A program made the translations under genes and the position numbers. The notes beneath the pieces were generated by a model that was not told the DNA's origin, made no database searches, and saw only the letters and a program-made list of their open reading frames with translations. Positions 11,805 through 24,686 of a stretch of 64,000 nucleotides of DNA are shown here, one piece after another. The stretch covers positions 12,586,001-12,650,000 of the forward strand of contig OX387606.1 of assembly GCA_947568835.1 (NCBI GenBank), written 5' to 3'. Within the stretch, counting starts at the first letter, position 1. Every line of letters begins with the position of its first letter. Origin of the DNA: Protonemura montana. Lineage: Eukaryota; Arthropoda; Insecta; Plecoptera; Nemouridae.

Positions 11805-14800
11805 ACACGGGTTGAAGTTGTGCATATTCAAGTGAACATGCTTTCCGCTAAAACATCTCAGGTGAGTAGGGTGGCTAATCGAAAAGCTGGATAACTGATA
11901 AGTGACACTTGGCCTTTTCGTGCAATACGTCGGCCATCCCTTTCACTATTTTTAGGGTGAAAATTTCAATGCTGGCATTAAGCCCGAGCCATTTGTGTCA
12001 GAAAGACATTGCGGTAGGATGTTGACTATTACAAAATAAAAGCTACATGTTACAATGCGTTTTATATGAGCGATTAATTGAAATTATATGCTTATTTGTT
12101 TGAAACTGTATCATGGGAACTTAAGTGAAATGAAGTGAAAATCAAGCTGGAAATTATTCATAAGATGCGTTGACGTGGAAGTGAGTCTAAGCTTGAGTAG
12201 ATGGGTGATGGGAATGGGAGGAATGAAGGGGTGGGGGGCGTTGATAAGAGTATTAAGCTAGACACCCTGGTGTAACCAGCCGATTCAGTCTATTCAGAAT
12301 GACATTAAGATAAGGCAAGGGATGTTTGGAATAAGGAGGGAGCGGGGACTTGCAATCTTCCTTAGTAAATAAGTAAAGACGAGAGAAGAAAAAACTCTGC
12401 AGTGCAAGTTCGGAGGAAGTTGCGGCATGAGACGGCGGCGCGAGGCTCTGCATTTCCCACCATCAATCATGGAGGTTGACAGACGAAGGAGTTTTCCGCG
12501 AGCTCTTAGCGGCGGTGATAATGCCTGGGATGATTGAGAAACACGGCGCAAGAATGCAGTAGCGAAGAGAATACAAATTCGAAACAGATAATAAAAGGAA
12601 GGAAGTGTAACGAGTCGCGTATAATTTTAGCTGTATTATAAACCCCATGCAAAACCAGATCGATACTTGAAGTAATTTGCTATTAGCCTTCATTTAAAAC
12701 GAAAATAACACTCCTCCTCCCCTCTTTTTTAACAAAGCAAGCAGAACGGGCCGATTATATCTGCTGATGATAGACACATTGAAATTTAAAAGAACAAGGA
12801 ACAGAGTGGGATCCGTTTGTTATACGCCAAGATGATGGATGATCGCTTGGACAATGACATCGATGGAATTGGATTGACAAACAAAATGTAAAGCATTTAA
12901 GTCGTCCCGCTGCGCGAAACGATTATTTAACTGTCACTTATGGCAAACAAGGCTGCTGCTACATGCAGTCCGTGCCCCGTACGTGACTCGTCCCCATGCC
13001 TACCTCGCTGTCCACTCATTTCACGCGGCATCTAATGAATTCAATCGAAACTTTTACTTTCCTGCTGTTACCGCATCAGAATTCGGAGTTACCGTAACTC
13101 GTAAGTAGTTTATATTTCTCTAGCGACAATTTTTCACGCGCGAGCATTACACGTGTAAGAACAGAGTAAAATTACGTGTAAAAAAAATCGCGCACGTATG
13201 TCGTCGAATTTGGCAAACCGCTGGCTCGAAGCAAGATGCTTTTGCAACAAAAAAAAAAACAAAAAAACGGAGCATTGCAGATTCAATTCACCAGCACTTC
13301 GAAATTGTGATTTTGTACACACGTGTAAGATTCGCGCAAATCCCGTCAACCGAACAATAGAATAAGAGTCGAGCTCTCTACGATCGCGGACTGCAATCCG
13401 CGCTCGAGAGCTTCAAGGGTATAGAGCTACCGCCAGTCGCAGACAGAGTGTGCTCTTGGTAAACGCGTCTGCGACACTCGATTTGATTTGCACCATCTTC
13501 GCCAAGTACTTGGCAGTCCCTATCTCACGTAACAATACTCAACGCTCTCAGTAAATGAGCTCACCTCTCCATCCGACTAGACTTGCACAAGTGTCAAGTA
13601 TCTCACCTCTCGCTCAGCTCCCAACTTCTACAAACCCCCATTGTTGCCAGAGAGACCAGGCAGGCGCCTCCACCGTCTCAAAACAAAACATGATCCCAAT
13701 TTAAAAGTTGGTGTCATCTCGTCCACGCAAGCCCGCACACTACGGATAATATACGACAGACAATATTAAAACCAGTAATTCATCCCCCCACCCCGTCTAG
13801 CAAGTATATAAAGCCTTTGACGTTTCACACCTTCACATCCGGTAGTATCAAGTATCCATGCGATGGCATACGTATATAAGCTTGAGCCCAACACCTCGAT
13901 ATCTACCCTAGCTATCTGTTATCCTTGCACATCAAGTACCATTATGCCAGCATTCTACCAGCATTCTCTAGCCCATAGAGCGTTTAGAACGCGAATGCAC
14001 CCCTTTTCCTGTGTATACCGAAACGAGCCGGATCTATAAAGTAACCCCCCCTATGGCCCTCGATGTGCATAGCTAAATCACGCTCTCCCCTCTCTATCTG
14101 TATCTCTATTGCAACGGTATATAATTATTGTACGAGTGCATTGCGCGCACTTGTCATAGCTGTCAAATTCTAAAACTCTCTCTCTCCAATCATAATGTGC
14201 AATTTGTGCGGCGGATTCACCGAGAGCACAGCGGCTCTAACAATTTTTTGTCTCTATTGTCATGGAGTTCTTTAGCTCGACGGAATTCACGGCAAGCTCG
14301 TCGTGACAAGAGACGATTATGGCACGGGACATTTCGGGGGCACCGAATTGATTAAGTGACAAACTCGCCACATGGTTGCACTTCTTTTCAAAAGTTCGTG
14401 GCTTTTATTTCGTAGCCAAGCTCATCCAATATGAGTGATGAATTTCACACGTAGGTACTATATTTTGTACGAGGAGAAGTGTAGTTATAAAGTGTGTGTA
14501 CTACTTTAATAAACAATGAACTCGAATTGCTGCGATGCATGCTCCGTGGATTATTATACCTCTATATGCACTTTCTAAATTGACAATAATCCACAGACAG
14601 GCGGAGGCGAGATGCATTAATATTATAATCGTGGTAGCAAACAGAAACCAGAAACAACGCGGTCGAGACTTGAGTCCTGTGTACAACGTAAGATGCCGGG
14701 CTGGGGCATCAAGGTAAACCGATATTGTACCACCAACGGTTTTCAGAGGTGTTAATGAGCGGGGGATGAAGACTGCTAACAAAACACCCTCCGGGCTCGA

Positions 14801-17800
14801 CAACGGCTTACAAGAATCCGTACAAAGGTTAAATGTAATCCATTCAGAACTGACACGTGTAATGCTATTAGATTTCAGCATCCGTAAGGTATAGGCCTCG
14901 TTCGCAAAAGCGTGTTAGACCGGATAATTTGAGTTATTTAATTACGTGCCGTGGAGAGTCGTTGATTAACCAAATAAAGGTGCAATCGATGGTGTCAGTA
15001 GCAAACGTGCCAGTGGGTATGAGGATCCGGCGCCTCCACCGCTATAGGACTTGTTTCCCGAAGGAGGGAAGAACGCTCGATTGATCTTCGACGCGCCGAT
15101 AAGAAGAAGCTAGCCCTGCAACGCGAGGTTCTCTCAGTCACTGATCGCACCCTTAGCGTCTCCGCTAATGGAGTCGTTTCACGCGAGCGCAAAATCACGT
15201 GCGGCTGTACTTCCGGCATAGTTTTCCCGGTCTATTTCCGGTTGTGTGGAAGGATAACAAGTGAGGAGAGAGCGGCCATCTGGAGTATGTTCTGTTTCTC
15301 AAATAGACGTACGGTACAACGCGCAACATCAATTTGAAATTCTACTTGAGGTTATAATGGGGAAGGAAAGTTTAGGATTTTTTGGAGAAAATTCATTCGT
15401 TTTCTTCCATAAAAAACACGGAAAGCCGGATTAATTTTCCCTAAAATCTGCTAGGTCTTTCTTCCTGAACTTCCCTACGATGCTATACGAAAAAATATAT
15501 ATATTAAAATATTGACTGTAAATTAAGACAGCAATTGGTTTCAAAGCATGCTAGAGCTTCTAGATCATTGACCTAACCAGCAACAATAGCGGAAGAGAAA
15601 TGCATTAGAACAGAGTCCTAGTGGTTCAAAATAACCCAAAAAAGCACCGACAGCCAACTTCAGCGCAGCTTGATTTTGACCGCGCTACATCGAGGCGAGT
15701 GTCCCCCGGTGTTCGGACCGGAGATTTCGCACGCAATTTTTCGAGGCTGAGCCGTTTACAAGGCAGGCCGCTTGCCCCCTCGAGCCATCAGAGACCCGGT
15801 TCCTTCAGGATCGTTATCTCCACCACCGAATCAAGAAACTACCCCTGTCTCATGTTAAGGGTTACGGCCCCGGTTCGGCAGGGGGGAGAGGAAGAGTAGA
15901 AAATCTCTTCAACTTTCAACCCTCTCGCAGGCGCGCGTTTTTCCAACTGAGCACGCAACGCACGTTGGCGATCGTTGGATGTTCGCAGTCAACGCCAATA
16001 AATGCCGATCTCTTCGAACTCCTGGTCGCGGCAATAGGGTTTGGTGAAAATCATGCTAAACGCATTCGATGAACCGGAAGCAAGGATCGAGTGAATTGCA
16101 ATAAAGTTTTCAACACTTTCTCAAAGTTTGTGCATTTTGCCAAGAAGTTTTCCTTTTCAGCCTACTGGGTAAAAAAGTATCTAACGTTCATTAGACGGAA
16201 GTTTAGTGCAAAAAAGCACTTTTCGCAGCAACAACAAAAAAAAACTACGTGATGCCGAGCTCGGAGAGCGCTCCAAGATCACGAGGAGAGACTAGACGTC
16301 GGGCGTTTTCTAGTTTAATTGAAACGTTGATTGAAACTAAATAATAATTCCAGGCGATGCGGATTAATTCGCAGCTTCCGTTGACGCAGATTGGCCTAGA
16401 AGCCTTGCGATGAGGAGGAATCGGCAAAGACAGAAAGGCCCCAAACAACGCCAGCAAACGCACACAATACAGCTTCGTGCAATTAAAGTAGATTCACCGC
16501 CAATTACACAGCCGAGTGCAGCGACGAGTCATAGTCGGCGGCGTCAGCGTCGGCCCCATTCGATTCGCAACGCGAGTTTAATCAAATTACACGCAATTTT
16601 GCCCATTTTGATGAATCGCTTTTAGATTGTGTAGTAACCGAGTGTCTCCTCCTTGCAATTGTTGTGCTGCGCCGCGAGTACGCGGCAAAAACCACGTCTC
16701 ACGACTACAAACCCCTTTGTCCCCAACCACACTGTACATCACCGCACCGCACCGCATAAAGACTAGGATATATAATTTTCCGCTATTTTCCTTCTCGTAT
16801 ACCCCACACTCAAAAACACATAACATCAGGATGCTTTTATGTGTTTTTTTAGTCTTCTCTGTTTCAATATTCACCAATCTTTTGACATGTGGACGTAAAA
16901 TGTGTTTCAGACGTTTTCCGTTGTGAAATATCCAAGTGTTCGCCCTTAGTCTGACGGGTTTGCAGGGTTCGACAGCGCGGTCGGTGCCGTATTCCCGTTT
17001 GATCTTTGGACGCCAGGCGCTCGCCCGCGTCCTCTCCGTGCATCGAGTCTCTGATACACGTTATTTGCTCTTTTACCCTGTAATGATGCCTTTGTGCGCC
17101 CGGCGGCCGACCACGTCAGGTAGGGCTACACAAATAGGCCACGATGAAAGACCAAACCACGGTCATCTTACAAACGCGGAGCACTCGTTTGGGTACTGAA
17201 TGCAATTTCGTCAGAGCACTAGCAGTATACAGTGTGCCCTATCACATTAGATCAAACAGACCTCGAAATAGATTTGGGATATCCAATTGCTAGGAGAGCT
17301 GAGCACTGTGTAGGGTTTTGAGTTGGCCAAGGGTTTTGAATGGCCACCCCTGCGCCCTGAAGGGCATTGTGTAACAACATTACTGACCGAACGTACACCG
17401 CACGCATTGGGACGGCGACCGGCGGAGAGGATGGCGTCCAAACGCACTCGGGGCGACGGCGACGGCGTCGGGGGAGGAATCGTAATGAACACTGACAACC
17501 GAGACCGAAAGGCCCGCAAAACGCGCGGCCGATAACCGAGTCCGCGCGCCGAAGGGTCGCCCGGAATTTTCCGCTTTTCATATCGAGTTTCGTTACAAAG
17601 GGTACGGGAAATAGGTTCGTTTCGTATGGTAAGGTGTCAAAGGCAACGTCTTAGTGTGTCCGCATGATTTAGACTTTGATCATAAAGTTTCAGGAGAGGG
17701 AACTTTTATGTGTGGCGAGAAGATCCGAGAACGTGTCTTGGAGTGTGTTACATTTTTTTTTTTTTGGTTTGTAAATTTAGTTTTATGTAATAGAAAGATG

Positions 17801-17911
17801 GTGCTGGGTTTTGTCAAATTTAGGACGGCGTTCTACACTACGTTGTACTTACTACGGAGATGCAATCTTTTCTGTGGATTCACGAGAGGAAATTGGTTCG
17901 CGAGAACTCAC
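11805..17911. other. Non-coding stretch
   Basis: No supported gene. GC-richer, CpG-bearing patches lie at about 15,640-15,900 and 17,390-17,560 (CGGGGCGACGGCGACGG). Short pyrimidine-rich stretches are seen at 13,500-14,100. A plus-strand CTCAG|GTGAGT at about 11,860 lacks a good pyrimidine tract and is not called. Confidence 0.35.
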
Positions 17912-17930
17912 CTGAAAAAAGGAAAGAAGC
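17906..17930 (-). other. Candidate recursive (ratchet) splice site 3
   Basis: On the minus strand a run of 16 pyrimidines (CTTCTTTCCTTTTTTC) ends in AG and is followed at once by GTGAGT. A 3' splice site thus abuts a consensus 5' splice site with no exon between; the junction is between 17,912 and 17,911. This is the established form of recursive splice sites in long arthropod introns. It is on the same strand as the exon at 235-290, 17.6 kb upstream of it, and is the nearest of three such sites. Confidence 0.55.
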
Positions 17931-18757
17931 AAACCTAAGTCTTTGAACATCGTTAAACTCTTCCGTCGCATAAACCGCAAGGAACCTTCCGTTATAGGTT
18001 GTTCGGATACGAGATACAACCATTCGTAACACTAAATCAAGTTGAAAATATCAAAATGTCTGTGCAAAGAAGTACTTATGCTTCTTGTGCAGAGACGTTT
18101 AATTTATATGGCAGACTTTAAAATAAAGAAACCAGATGTGAAACCCAGAATTTAACAAAAAGATTCTTTCTTCAATTTCAAAACCATCGTTATTCAGTTT
18201 CATAGACACATGAAAAAAACGACTTTTCAGTGAGAATGCACGTCGCAAATAATTATAAGATAAAAACCGTTTTCTAATGAGCAAGTTAACTATAGAGGTA
18301 ACTTATAAGCCATCTCAGAAAATTATTTAATGACCCCATGCAGATATACCACCCATTAACATCGTCCCAATCCTTAACCTCTCTTCTTTCTCAACGATAA
18401 ACACAAGATGCGATGCACATCTGCATTCACATGGTGCACCTAAGACAGCGTTGCATTGCTTACTATACAAAACTGCGTGAAAAATGCATACTGCAACAAA
18501 TAATGAGTCGGCACACATATTTAATATACGATGCACATAGACAATCATGTAAATCTAATATTGGATGGGTATCTTCCGCAAGCAACGCACACACGTGTGT
18601 TTGGAGATAAACAGGATTCCTTCGCAGCGTCCCTAGCAATGTACATACTCAACAACATGCACACATTTCAAACACATTCTATGTAACATTGACGATCCAA
18701 CAAAACGTTATGGCAAAATAACATTCATGTGGCATCAATAAGTGTGCAGTGCATAAA
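17915..18757. other. Non-coding stretch
   Basis: No gene, repeat family or RNA recognised between the ratchet-like site and family A copy 2. Confidence 0.4.
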
Positions 18758-19069
18758 GTCTAGACCGCGAGAGAAGATTCCGAACTAAGGACTGCTCAGC
18801 TACATTGCTCATGGGTGAAATTTCAGTTAAGATTCTAGCGATGGGATTTCAAAAAATTGGTTCATCTGCAAAATAATTCCTAAGATTGTTATTGTTAGTG
18901 GAAAAAATGTATAATAGCTAGAAAAACAAAAGATCTTGGCACGACAAATGCTTGAAAGCAAATGTAAAAGGGCGGATATCAACGGAGATGATTTGTAGCG
19001 TTTTTTTTTTTTTCAAATGACAGTTGGTCCCCATGACGACCAGTGGCGCCTCTGCCGGAAAAGTATGTT
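18758..19069 (+). repeat. Family A interspersed repeat, copy 2
   Basis: This is an uninterrupted copy: GTCTAGACCGCGAGAGAAG at the left, AGCTACATTGCTCATGGGTG, GATGGGATTTCAAAAAATTGG, GATCTTGGCACGACAAATGC, TATCAACGGAGATGATTTGT, a T-run, then CAGTGGCGCCTCTGCCGG. It serves as the reference for the family because its landmarks are in order without insertion. It may continue to about 19,090. Confidence 0.65.
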
Positions 19070-19409
19070 ATCTCGCTGAACAAAGTATATCTTCTGCGAA
19101 TAACGCATTTCGCCGTATTCCTGTAAGTCGATACTCGAAGCACAAAAAGCGCGTTCTTTGCGGTCACTAAACGGTGTTCTCATGTTTAAGAAGAAACTAG
19201 CAGAACGTCGACGCCCGTTCTGCAAACACTCAACTCTGCCCGCGCGTTTGGTGTGAACGTTTGTGGCGTTGAATGCGGCGGTGGGTGGACAAAGTACACA
19301 TGAACACCGAAGTCAATGCAAAACAGGTTAACATAACAGAATAAGTTTATGAAATAAACTTACAATGATTTGACTCGACGCTTAACATCATGTTAAACTA
19401 TAACGAGTG
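19070..19409. other. Non-coding stretch
   Basis: No gene recognised. The left part may be a further extension of family A. The rest is unassigned. Confidence 0.3.
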
Positions 19410-19560
19410 AAATTTGTGTTTTGAACGCATTCGGCAAAATAGAGAAGACAATAGATTGGTCAGTATTGATCATCTAAAACCAGATTACCCTTGGGTCCCT
19501 CGTAACACCGTAAATATCTTTGCGTTTCGGGTGCCCAGACACACACAAATCGCCGATGCT
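19410..19560 (+). mobile_element. Possible Ty3/Gypsy-type integrase C-terminal fossil
   Basis: A short open stretch reads RLVSIDHLKPDYPWVP. This resembles the 'VSIDRLKPAY' block that closes many LTR-retroelement integrases. Only this block is recognisable. There is no reverse transcriptase or protease nearby, and no LTR could be paired with it. It is at most a small, old, broken remnant and could be chance. Confidence 0.3.
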
Positions 19561-22500
19561 GCCTTTCATGACCATCCATATAGACATATAGAGTATCAAA
19601 ACTTTAGTGGGAATCCCCGAGGAAATCAGCTTCTGTTTTATATGGGTCGGCGCGATAGGTATGTCATGATGGCGAGCTTCGACGCCTAGTGCCGAGCGTC
19701 GTACGAGGGGTTTTCGCGCGGCGTCGTCGCCGTCATGACTTCAGGCGTCGATTGTAAACGGCGCCTAATGGGGCCAAGAGAGACGGGCTCCCAATTTTCG
19801 AATAGAGATACTTTGGATAACGACAATTATGTGCCCATGAAAGAAAGAAAGGACATTTCTGTAGAATTTTTAAGAGAGTATTGTGAAGATATGCGTATTT
19901 TTCCTTTAAACATTTTTCACGAAAAGGAGGAATGTTTCATGCATAAAATTGTGACTGTGAAAGAAATTTGACGAGTAATTTAATTCACTTGTCGAATTGA
20001 TCGCAGTGAACATAGCTAGCTATCGCACAGCATCCACTCTGAAACATATTACCACGCTATAAATAGATTGTATACGACGCCAAAAGGAAATGGGAAATTA
20101 AAATTTCCGCGAGCTCGCTGGAAAAGAGAGATGTGAAAGTTTGAGAGCCGAACGACGACATGATTCCCCTTATTTTCCACGTCACCCAACCCCACCTATC
20201 AGCCCGTTCGTGTAATCGCTTGTCAGAAGCACTTATTCGCCACCCTTGGCAACTTAGTTGACACACGTTTAGCTTGATGATGTCCATCAACATCAACATC
20301 AACCCCACCACCCCCACACCCTACTACCATCAAGCGCTCGGCTTTGTTCGACTTGAATCAGCGTCGATTTTCCTTGGCGATCTAGTCGAACAATCAGTTT
20401 GACGATGTGACTGAGAAAATCCAGAGACCGATACGACAAGATTCAACAGAATGGCCGAGCCCTGCTTACAAATGAATCCATTTGCTACCAGCTTTAAGAC
20501 TACCTTGTTAAGGTGTTATTTCTTTTACATGGCATAGCTATACCCACAGCAACTTGAAGCGCAGTATCGGTTTGATTTTGTCCATTGTCTCTTTACAAAT
20601 CTAAAACCTCTTCCACAAAGTTTATAGAACAGCAAGGTCTTATAGTTGTTACAGCCAGTTAAGTTTCGTGCTAGCGCGTGCTATATTTCCTTGGTAGTTA
20701 ACAACCTTATCACGACTTTTGAAAACACTAATTTCAAATAAGCATGTACAATTTTATTTTCTATTGCAATTATGTAAATTGCATGAGCAAAGGCGTTTGT
20801 CACAAAGTGCATTTACCACGATATGGAGTTTTCATCTCGTCTATGTATGAAAATAAGATTGCATTCTGCAGGCGAGTTGCTTTAAAATTAATTGCATGAA
20901 TAATATAATAACTCTAGAATTAACTGATTTTTTGATAACAATAACAAATCGTAGTGTACGATGCGATTTTCAACATGGACTCTTTAATGAAACTCGTATT
21001 GTGAGAAGAATATTTAACACGCACATTAAGTTCTTATAAGGAAGGTAATATGTGAGCGTTGAAAGATGAATTATACAGATTAAATAACCCGTGTCCTGGG
21101 ATGTAATTACGCTGTACCTACTTAAAACGTTACTTAGCGCATAAGATATGCTTTAAATGGATGTGTGAAATTTGCAACAGATATATTTCAAATAAAATGG
21201 CCGCGACATACGCGGTCCCGACTTGAGCGCCTAAATTAGGGTCTTTCTAACTCACACATGTTTGTGTTTACTGTTCACCGTGTCTGAATGCATATTATTA
21301 TAAATATGTCGAAAGCAGAATGCTAAAATATGTTAAAACGAGCAATTCTCATGCAAGACAGGAATTTCGTATCACTTCGCTCGGCGGTTCATGCGCACAT
21401 TCCCCGCAAGCGTGCGCCTGCAAGCGTGTATGTAGGGCCATGCTGTCGGGCATACTCATGCGAAAATGCGGTGACAAATGGATAGAGAGTCGCCACTAAT
21501 TCAAATATTCTATCGTGCTAAGCCTGAATCAGCTAGATCTGTGCAATGCTGTCATGTCCGCTTGACCGTTGCGTGCAATTGCAGAAATACACGATGAAGC
21601 CTGAATTATTTATGACACCTCCACCGCTCGAAATGCTTTCTCTGAATATAAAATGCACTTGATTGGCGCCTATAAGATGACGATTGATGTCATATTCTCA
21701 ACTATTCCAGCTGTTTTGTTTCCAACTTTATTAATTTCTGGTTCAATTCCTCAACGATAACCGTAAGGAACATCTGGCGTGATTGAAATCCTCGGTGTCT
21801 CGGCTCCTCCACCATCAGACGAAATATTTACCGCTTTTTTATACAGTGAACACCAGATGCAAGTTTCAGTTCATATTCAATGTCGACTGACACGAAATTG
21901 CTGCAGCACTATACGTACTTGACTTTCATTCCTCCGTGATTTTCCAACAAACTCGGAAAAGTTTGGGAGTTCCCCTCGTCTTATTAGAAGGCAGTTTCTA
22001 TGCAAGGCGCATAGAACCAACAACTTCGTTCCCCCAAACCCCTCCAACCCCATACGTACACTTTGACCCTTCAGTTCAGACACACCCAGATCGTTTCTGC
22101 GATCTTTGCGCAAGTATGGCGCGGTCGGGCGGCACACAGCACAGCATCCCTGCAGCCTCCGAATAGTTTCCAACTTCGAGCGTTTCAACGTTTCAGATCA
22201 TCAAACAGGCAAAGAGAGCGCTCGTTCCTTTCAGCTAATCAGAAACCCACCATTTACTAGAGTCACGTAAGGGCCGGTGTGTGGAACCCAAGAGGAGTCC
22301 GTCAGCCCCCGAAATGCGAGGGACACGTTCAATCCCTTTTCTTTCTACTTGTTGTCTCAGCTTGATGAATGAAGACGGGGGAAAAAAAGCTTTTCCTCGG
22401 AAAAAGAAACTCATTCGGGCATCAAAGTTGTTTACCATTTTGTTACAAAGCAGCAATAAAAATAATTACTTTATTTACTATTCGGAACAAATCCATTTGT

Positions 22501-24610
22501 AGCCTGTCTTACCCTACATCGACAGTCGAAGTTGGTTCGTTTGACGATCCGATTTTCCTTTTTTTTTACCGGAAATTAAATTTTACCCGCATGAGAAAAT
22601 AACTCTGGAAAATCGCGACTTGGTTAGCAAAAATATATTTCCGTATATGATCAGCATGAAAGTTTACTCCACAGCATTAAACTCAACCCTTCAACAACAA
22701 TTACATAAACAGTTGAGGAAACAGGCCCAACACAGTTTCTCAAGTTAGTCTAAATTCTAAACGCAATTAGTTGCATTAGATTATCCATAACCATGTCTTA
22801 TCGGATTTCCGTCAGATGCCAAGATCGCAATTTGTTTGTGTGCTAGAAGCTAATTGAACGAGGAGAGCAAGTAAGCCGATCCGCGCGGTAAATTAGTCTC
22901 CCGAGTAAGAACGAGATCGAAACGCCTCCACTACACACTGGCGGAAAACCGCCGGCTCCAGCCGCCACCGCCACCGCAGCGTCCACGTCCGAGTCCAACA
23001 CACTCTCACGGCATCTGTCTTCCAAGAAACCGTGGCCCCCGCTCACCAGTGCCTAAGTGAAATCTGATATAGAGTAGAGCTGTACACTGTGATTGAACTA
23101 TAGGGCTTTGGTGAAATTAATCAATGCACATATGGACGCGATCCACGCGGCTTGGCCGAAGCTTAATCTCAACTCGGATTTTCCTGCTATAACTCAAATC
23201 AGTATTCGCGCCGGTAGACTAACGGCAAGCCAGCCATCCCCAAATAAGGTAGCTTTAATTGTCTAACAAACTACAATAGCGGTGTCATTTGATTCGAATT
23301 GATATCTGTAACTTATGCACCCTTTTTTGGTTAGCTAACCTGTTCATGAGCAACCGAAAGTCTTTTGGCAAATGCGCGAGTTAAATGTCTTGTAATAACG
23401 CTGCCCATGAAGATGCTACGTATTGTAATGATTGTCTTGAGCAAAACGATATCAGTTTAGTTTGACAAGCTTCACAATGAGTTTTCATCAGGCAATAGAT
23501 TCATTTGACGTGAATGCCCGTCACTTTTCTAATACGTGCCTAAGATGTGCCACTCGGGATGTCTTCGAAGACGTTGAGCCACATATTTATATTCTTACAG
23601 ACACCTCGGACACCCATCTCGATCAAAAACCGACGGGCCATGGGTTGGGCCGGGCCCACGAAACTCCGAAACGAGTTTTGTGATTTGCTAAACGTTCGGC
23701 TGGCTGAAGAGTGGATGACGAATGGGTTGTGTCAAACACAATAATAAGGTGTGATGTAATATTCATGAGATTGAGGGCTGTTCAAGATTATCAGATAATT
23801 GTTAGGAGCTAAGGTTAACAAACATTTGATGCGCCGACTTCGAGTATGGATTTATTTTGCCATTGTCCTCATAAAGCGAATGTTTTCTTTCGGTCTACGA
23901 AAGATGGAAATTACGGGAAGTAAGAAAGATCTAAAATATTTAAAAAATTATTGCGACTACTGTAAAGAACTTTTTCAAATATGATAAGCGATATAATACG
24001 AGAATATAAATGTACCTACATAGCGTATAGAATAACTCTTCAAAAATAAATAAAAACTCTCGGGAACACTGCCCAACTCTACATCAAACACGTACCTGCG
24101 TGTATTTTATCTCATCCAATTTTCCCCTGTGTAACCGAGGAAACAAGAAAGAAAACTTGAAGTGTATAAGCAAAGAATTGATAAGGTGTGAAATAAATGT
24201 CAGGTATATAATGCGAGCCGCGCGATTCCTCATGAATTAAACATGAGGTCCACGTCGAGAACGGCTAGGGCGACGGTGGTTGTTGAACATCTTGCTGGCT
24301 TTGTCTCAGGAGTGGTCAAGCGGCTGTCGGCCCGGCGCAGGACACAGTCAGGAGTGGGAGGATGCTCTGTAGCTTGGGGACTGCGAAAGACACAGTCGCT
24401 TTGTCGTGCAGTCGTTTTGTTGGATGTCTGCTTCTTTTTTCATACTCTAAAGTATGGAAAACTACGCTTAATGTACCAAAACTTTTGGAAAGATACCTCA
24501 GAATCGGGTTTACATATTTCTCAACCCAGAAATAAAATAGAGGTTAGGTTCAGTAAGATAATTGAGAACCTATGAACGCAATGGTACGATAAGTAGGTTA
24601 GACTGGAAAT

Positions 24611-24686
24611 AGAATATTTTGATTGGAATATTTTGATTTTGGATATTTTGATTGGCTTTTTATTTTGATTGGTTGTGATTGATTGG
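24611..24686 (+). repeat. Imperfect ATTTTGATTGG tandem cluster
   Basis: TATTTTGATT recurs four times and TGATTGG five times within 76 bases, at uneven spacing of about 15 to 25 bases. Each unit carries ATTGG, the reverse of a CCAAT box. It is probably a decayed minisatellite; a regulatory role is possible but unsupported. Confidence 0.6.

Noticed and set aside
11845-11870. Plus-strand CTCAG|GTGAGT, formally a recursive-site core
   Set aside because: The preceding bases are purine-rich (GCTAAAACAT), so there is no pyrimidine tract.
24243-24575. Plus-strand frame of 110 codons with an Arg/Ser-rich start
   Set aside because: No recognised domain, and the second half looks like translated AT-rich intron.
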